Shown here piece after piece: positions 6,347 to 7,691 of a stretch of DNA of 7,691 nt (positions are counted from its first letter, which is position 1; each line of letters opens with the position of its first letter). Source of the stretch: JADJPL01 sp964607915 (lineage in GTDB: Bacteria > Bacteroidota > Bacteroidia > Chitinophagales > Saprospiraceae). Location: positions 1 through 7,691 of the forward strand of contig CAZSMU010000161.1 of assembly GCA_964607915.1 (NCBI GenBank), given 5' to 3'. The notes under the pieces were generated by a model. It had not been told where the DNA came from and did not search any database. It was given only the letters and a program-made list of their open reading frames with translations. The translations under genes and the position numbers were made by a program.

Positions 6347-6842
6347 CCTTTTTCTCAAGGATACAAAGCTGGTTGAAACCAAGCTGGAAGGTCTTGTACT
6401 CGACGACCTCCATACCGGACGCGGACGCGAGCCGGTACAACTCCGTTTTCGACCAGTAGTGTTGGTGCTCGAGGATATTCTCCCGATCCAGTAAGCGCAG
6501 GGACGCCAGCAGTTCGAGTACGGGTTTTGAGGCGGGCGTCGGGGTAGTGAGCACTACGCAGCCCGAGGGGAGCAAGTGTTCTCCAAACTTCTTAAAGATG
6601 GAAAAAACCTCCTCGAAAGGGATGTGCTCAATGACTGCCAATGCGATGATGTGGTTGAAGGTTTTACCTTCCAGGGGTGAATGGTCGTAGTTCACCACGG
6701 TATAATCCCCCTCCACGTATGCTTTGAGTTCGCCCTCGTTGCCACCGAAATCCAGTATTGACCCGCGGAGGTATTTTTTTTCAACCCGCTTGAAGCGCTG
6801 CCGTTGTAAGAATTTCTCCAGAAAGAGTTTTGTGTTGATCAT
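6342..6842 (-). CDS. Class I SAM-dependent methyltransferase
   Basis: A small (166-residue) cytoplasmic enzyme. SILDFGGNEGELKAYV (28-43) is the SAM-binding motif I with the D-x-G-x-x-x-G pattern, though with an unusual G-N-E-G. YDHSPL (52-57) holds the acidic residue expected after strand 2, HIIALAVIEHIP (64-75) is the motif with the I-E-H-I ending seen in Ubi/small-molecule methyltransferases, and LLPSGCVVLTTPTP (90-103) is the strand 5 region. The acceptor cannot be deduced. The neighbouring GT2 and acyltransferase genes on the same strand suggest a glycan or lipid-linked sugar. The start at 6842 gives a protein with a short basic helix before motif I, normal for compact members. The stop codon lies in a repeat arm. 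The gene is 122 bp downstream of the GT2 gene, with a strong hairpin between them. Confidence 0.85.
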   Translation of the reverse strand: MINTKLFLEKFLQRQRFKRVEKKYLRGSILDFGGNEGELKAYVEGDYTVVNYDHSPLEGKTFNHIIALAVIEHIPFEEVFSIFKKFGEHLLPSGCVVLTTPTPASKPVLELLASLRLLDRENILEHQHYWSKTELYRLASASGMEVVEYKTFQLGFNQLCILEKKG

Positions 6843-6912
6843 AGTAATCCTTTTGGATGCGTTCCCGGCGGAGACTCTGCAAAAACCCTTTTCTTAGCCC
6901 CGACAAGAAATG

Positions 6913-6964
6913 TCAGACTTGTTGTGAGGGGTCTAAAACGCATTTTGGACCCCTCACAACAAGT

Positions 6965-6968
<4 letters not shown>
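6913..6968. repeat. Perfect 19-bp inverted repeat hairpin at the 3' end of the GT2 gene
   Basis: AGACTTGTTGTGAGGGGTC at 6915-6933 is the exact reverse complement of 6948-6966. Inside, AAAA (6935-6938) pairs with TTTT (6943-6946), leaving CGCA as the loop and one T.G pair between the two stems, so the plus-strand RNA could form 24 consecutive pairs. The arms are the AGACTTGTTG repeat, here with T in place of C in the middle. The GT2 stop codon TAG (6967-6965) overlaps the right arm. No U-tract follows on the minus strand (it continues GACATTTCTTG), so it is not a textbook intrinsic terminator. A role in 3'-end protection or partial termination before the methyltransferase is possible. A small GACA/TGTC stem lies next to it at 6902-6914. 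Confidence 0.9.
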
Positions 6969-7678
<710 letters not shown>

Positions 7679-7691
7679 GGGTGGCTTTTGG

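Noticed and set aside
6164..6382. A 72-residue frame in the gap after the methyltransferase
   Set aside because: It overlaps the methyltransferase end and a repeat arm, has no domain, and its composition is that of random translation.

Overview
The window looks like chromosomal DNA from a Bacteroidota bacterium with moderately high GC. Three things suggest this: a secreted protein with a type IX secretion (Por) C-terminal sorting domain, an ECF sigma factor followed by an overlapping single-pass membrane protein with the W-R-x-I-E-x-R-L signature seen in Bacteroidota anti-sigma-like proteins, and start codons that lack Shine-Dalgarno sequences. The gene styles resemble the Saprospiria/Lewinella side of the phylum, but that placement is inference only.

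Layout from left to right. Positions 1-2478, minus strand: a glycerol-use cluster in the order glpF (glycerol facilitator), glpK (glycerol kinase), then the first 27 codons of glpD (glycerol-3-phosphate dehydrogenase, cut by the window edge). A long self-complementary repeat element sits between glpK and glpD. Positions 2549-3616, minus strand: a secreted Omp28-like protein with a thioredoxin-type CxxC and a T9SS tail. Positions 3833-4791, plus strand: an ECF sigma factor and its probable membrane-bound partner, joined by an ATGA overlap and divergent from the Omp28-like gene. Positions 4824-6073, minus strand: a GNAT/FemAB-like acyltransferase interrupted by a 10-N assembly gap. The gap probably hides no sequence, because merging the GGGG on each side restores one 411-residue frame. 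Positions 6342-7678, minus strand: a small class I SAM methyltransferase and, upstream of it, a GT2 (dolichyl-phosphate mannosyltransferase-like) glycosyltransferase. These suggest a cell-surface glycan or lipid modification locus continuing to the right.

How the genes work together: GlpF lets glycerol in, GlpK traps it as glycerol-3-phosphate, and GlpD would oxidise that to dihydroxyacetone phosphate. The sigma and membrane-protein pair may control an extracytoplasmic response. The divergent redox-like secreted protein is a candidate target only by position.

The most unusual content is non-coding. A short repeat family with core AGACTTGTTGYGAGGGGTC occurs as six clear arms (115-141, 262-279, 6106-6132, 6323-6346, 6913-6933, 6948-6968) plus a partial copy at 93-112. 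The arms pair into an imperfect palindrome of about 160 bp after glpK and a perfect 19-bp stem after the GT2 gene. In all three genes that abut the repeat (glpK, GT2, methyltransferase), the stop codon is made of repeat bases. This looks like a palindromic mobile or REP/MITE-like family that settles exactly at gene 3' ends.
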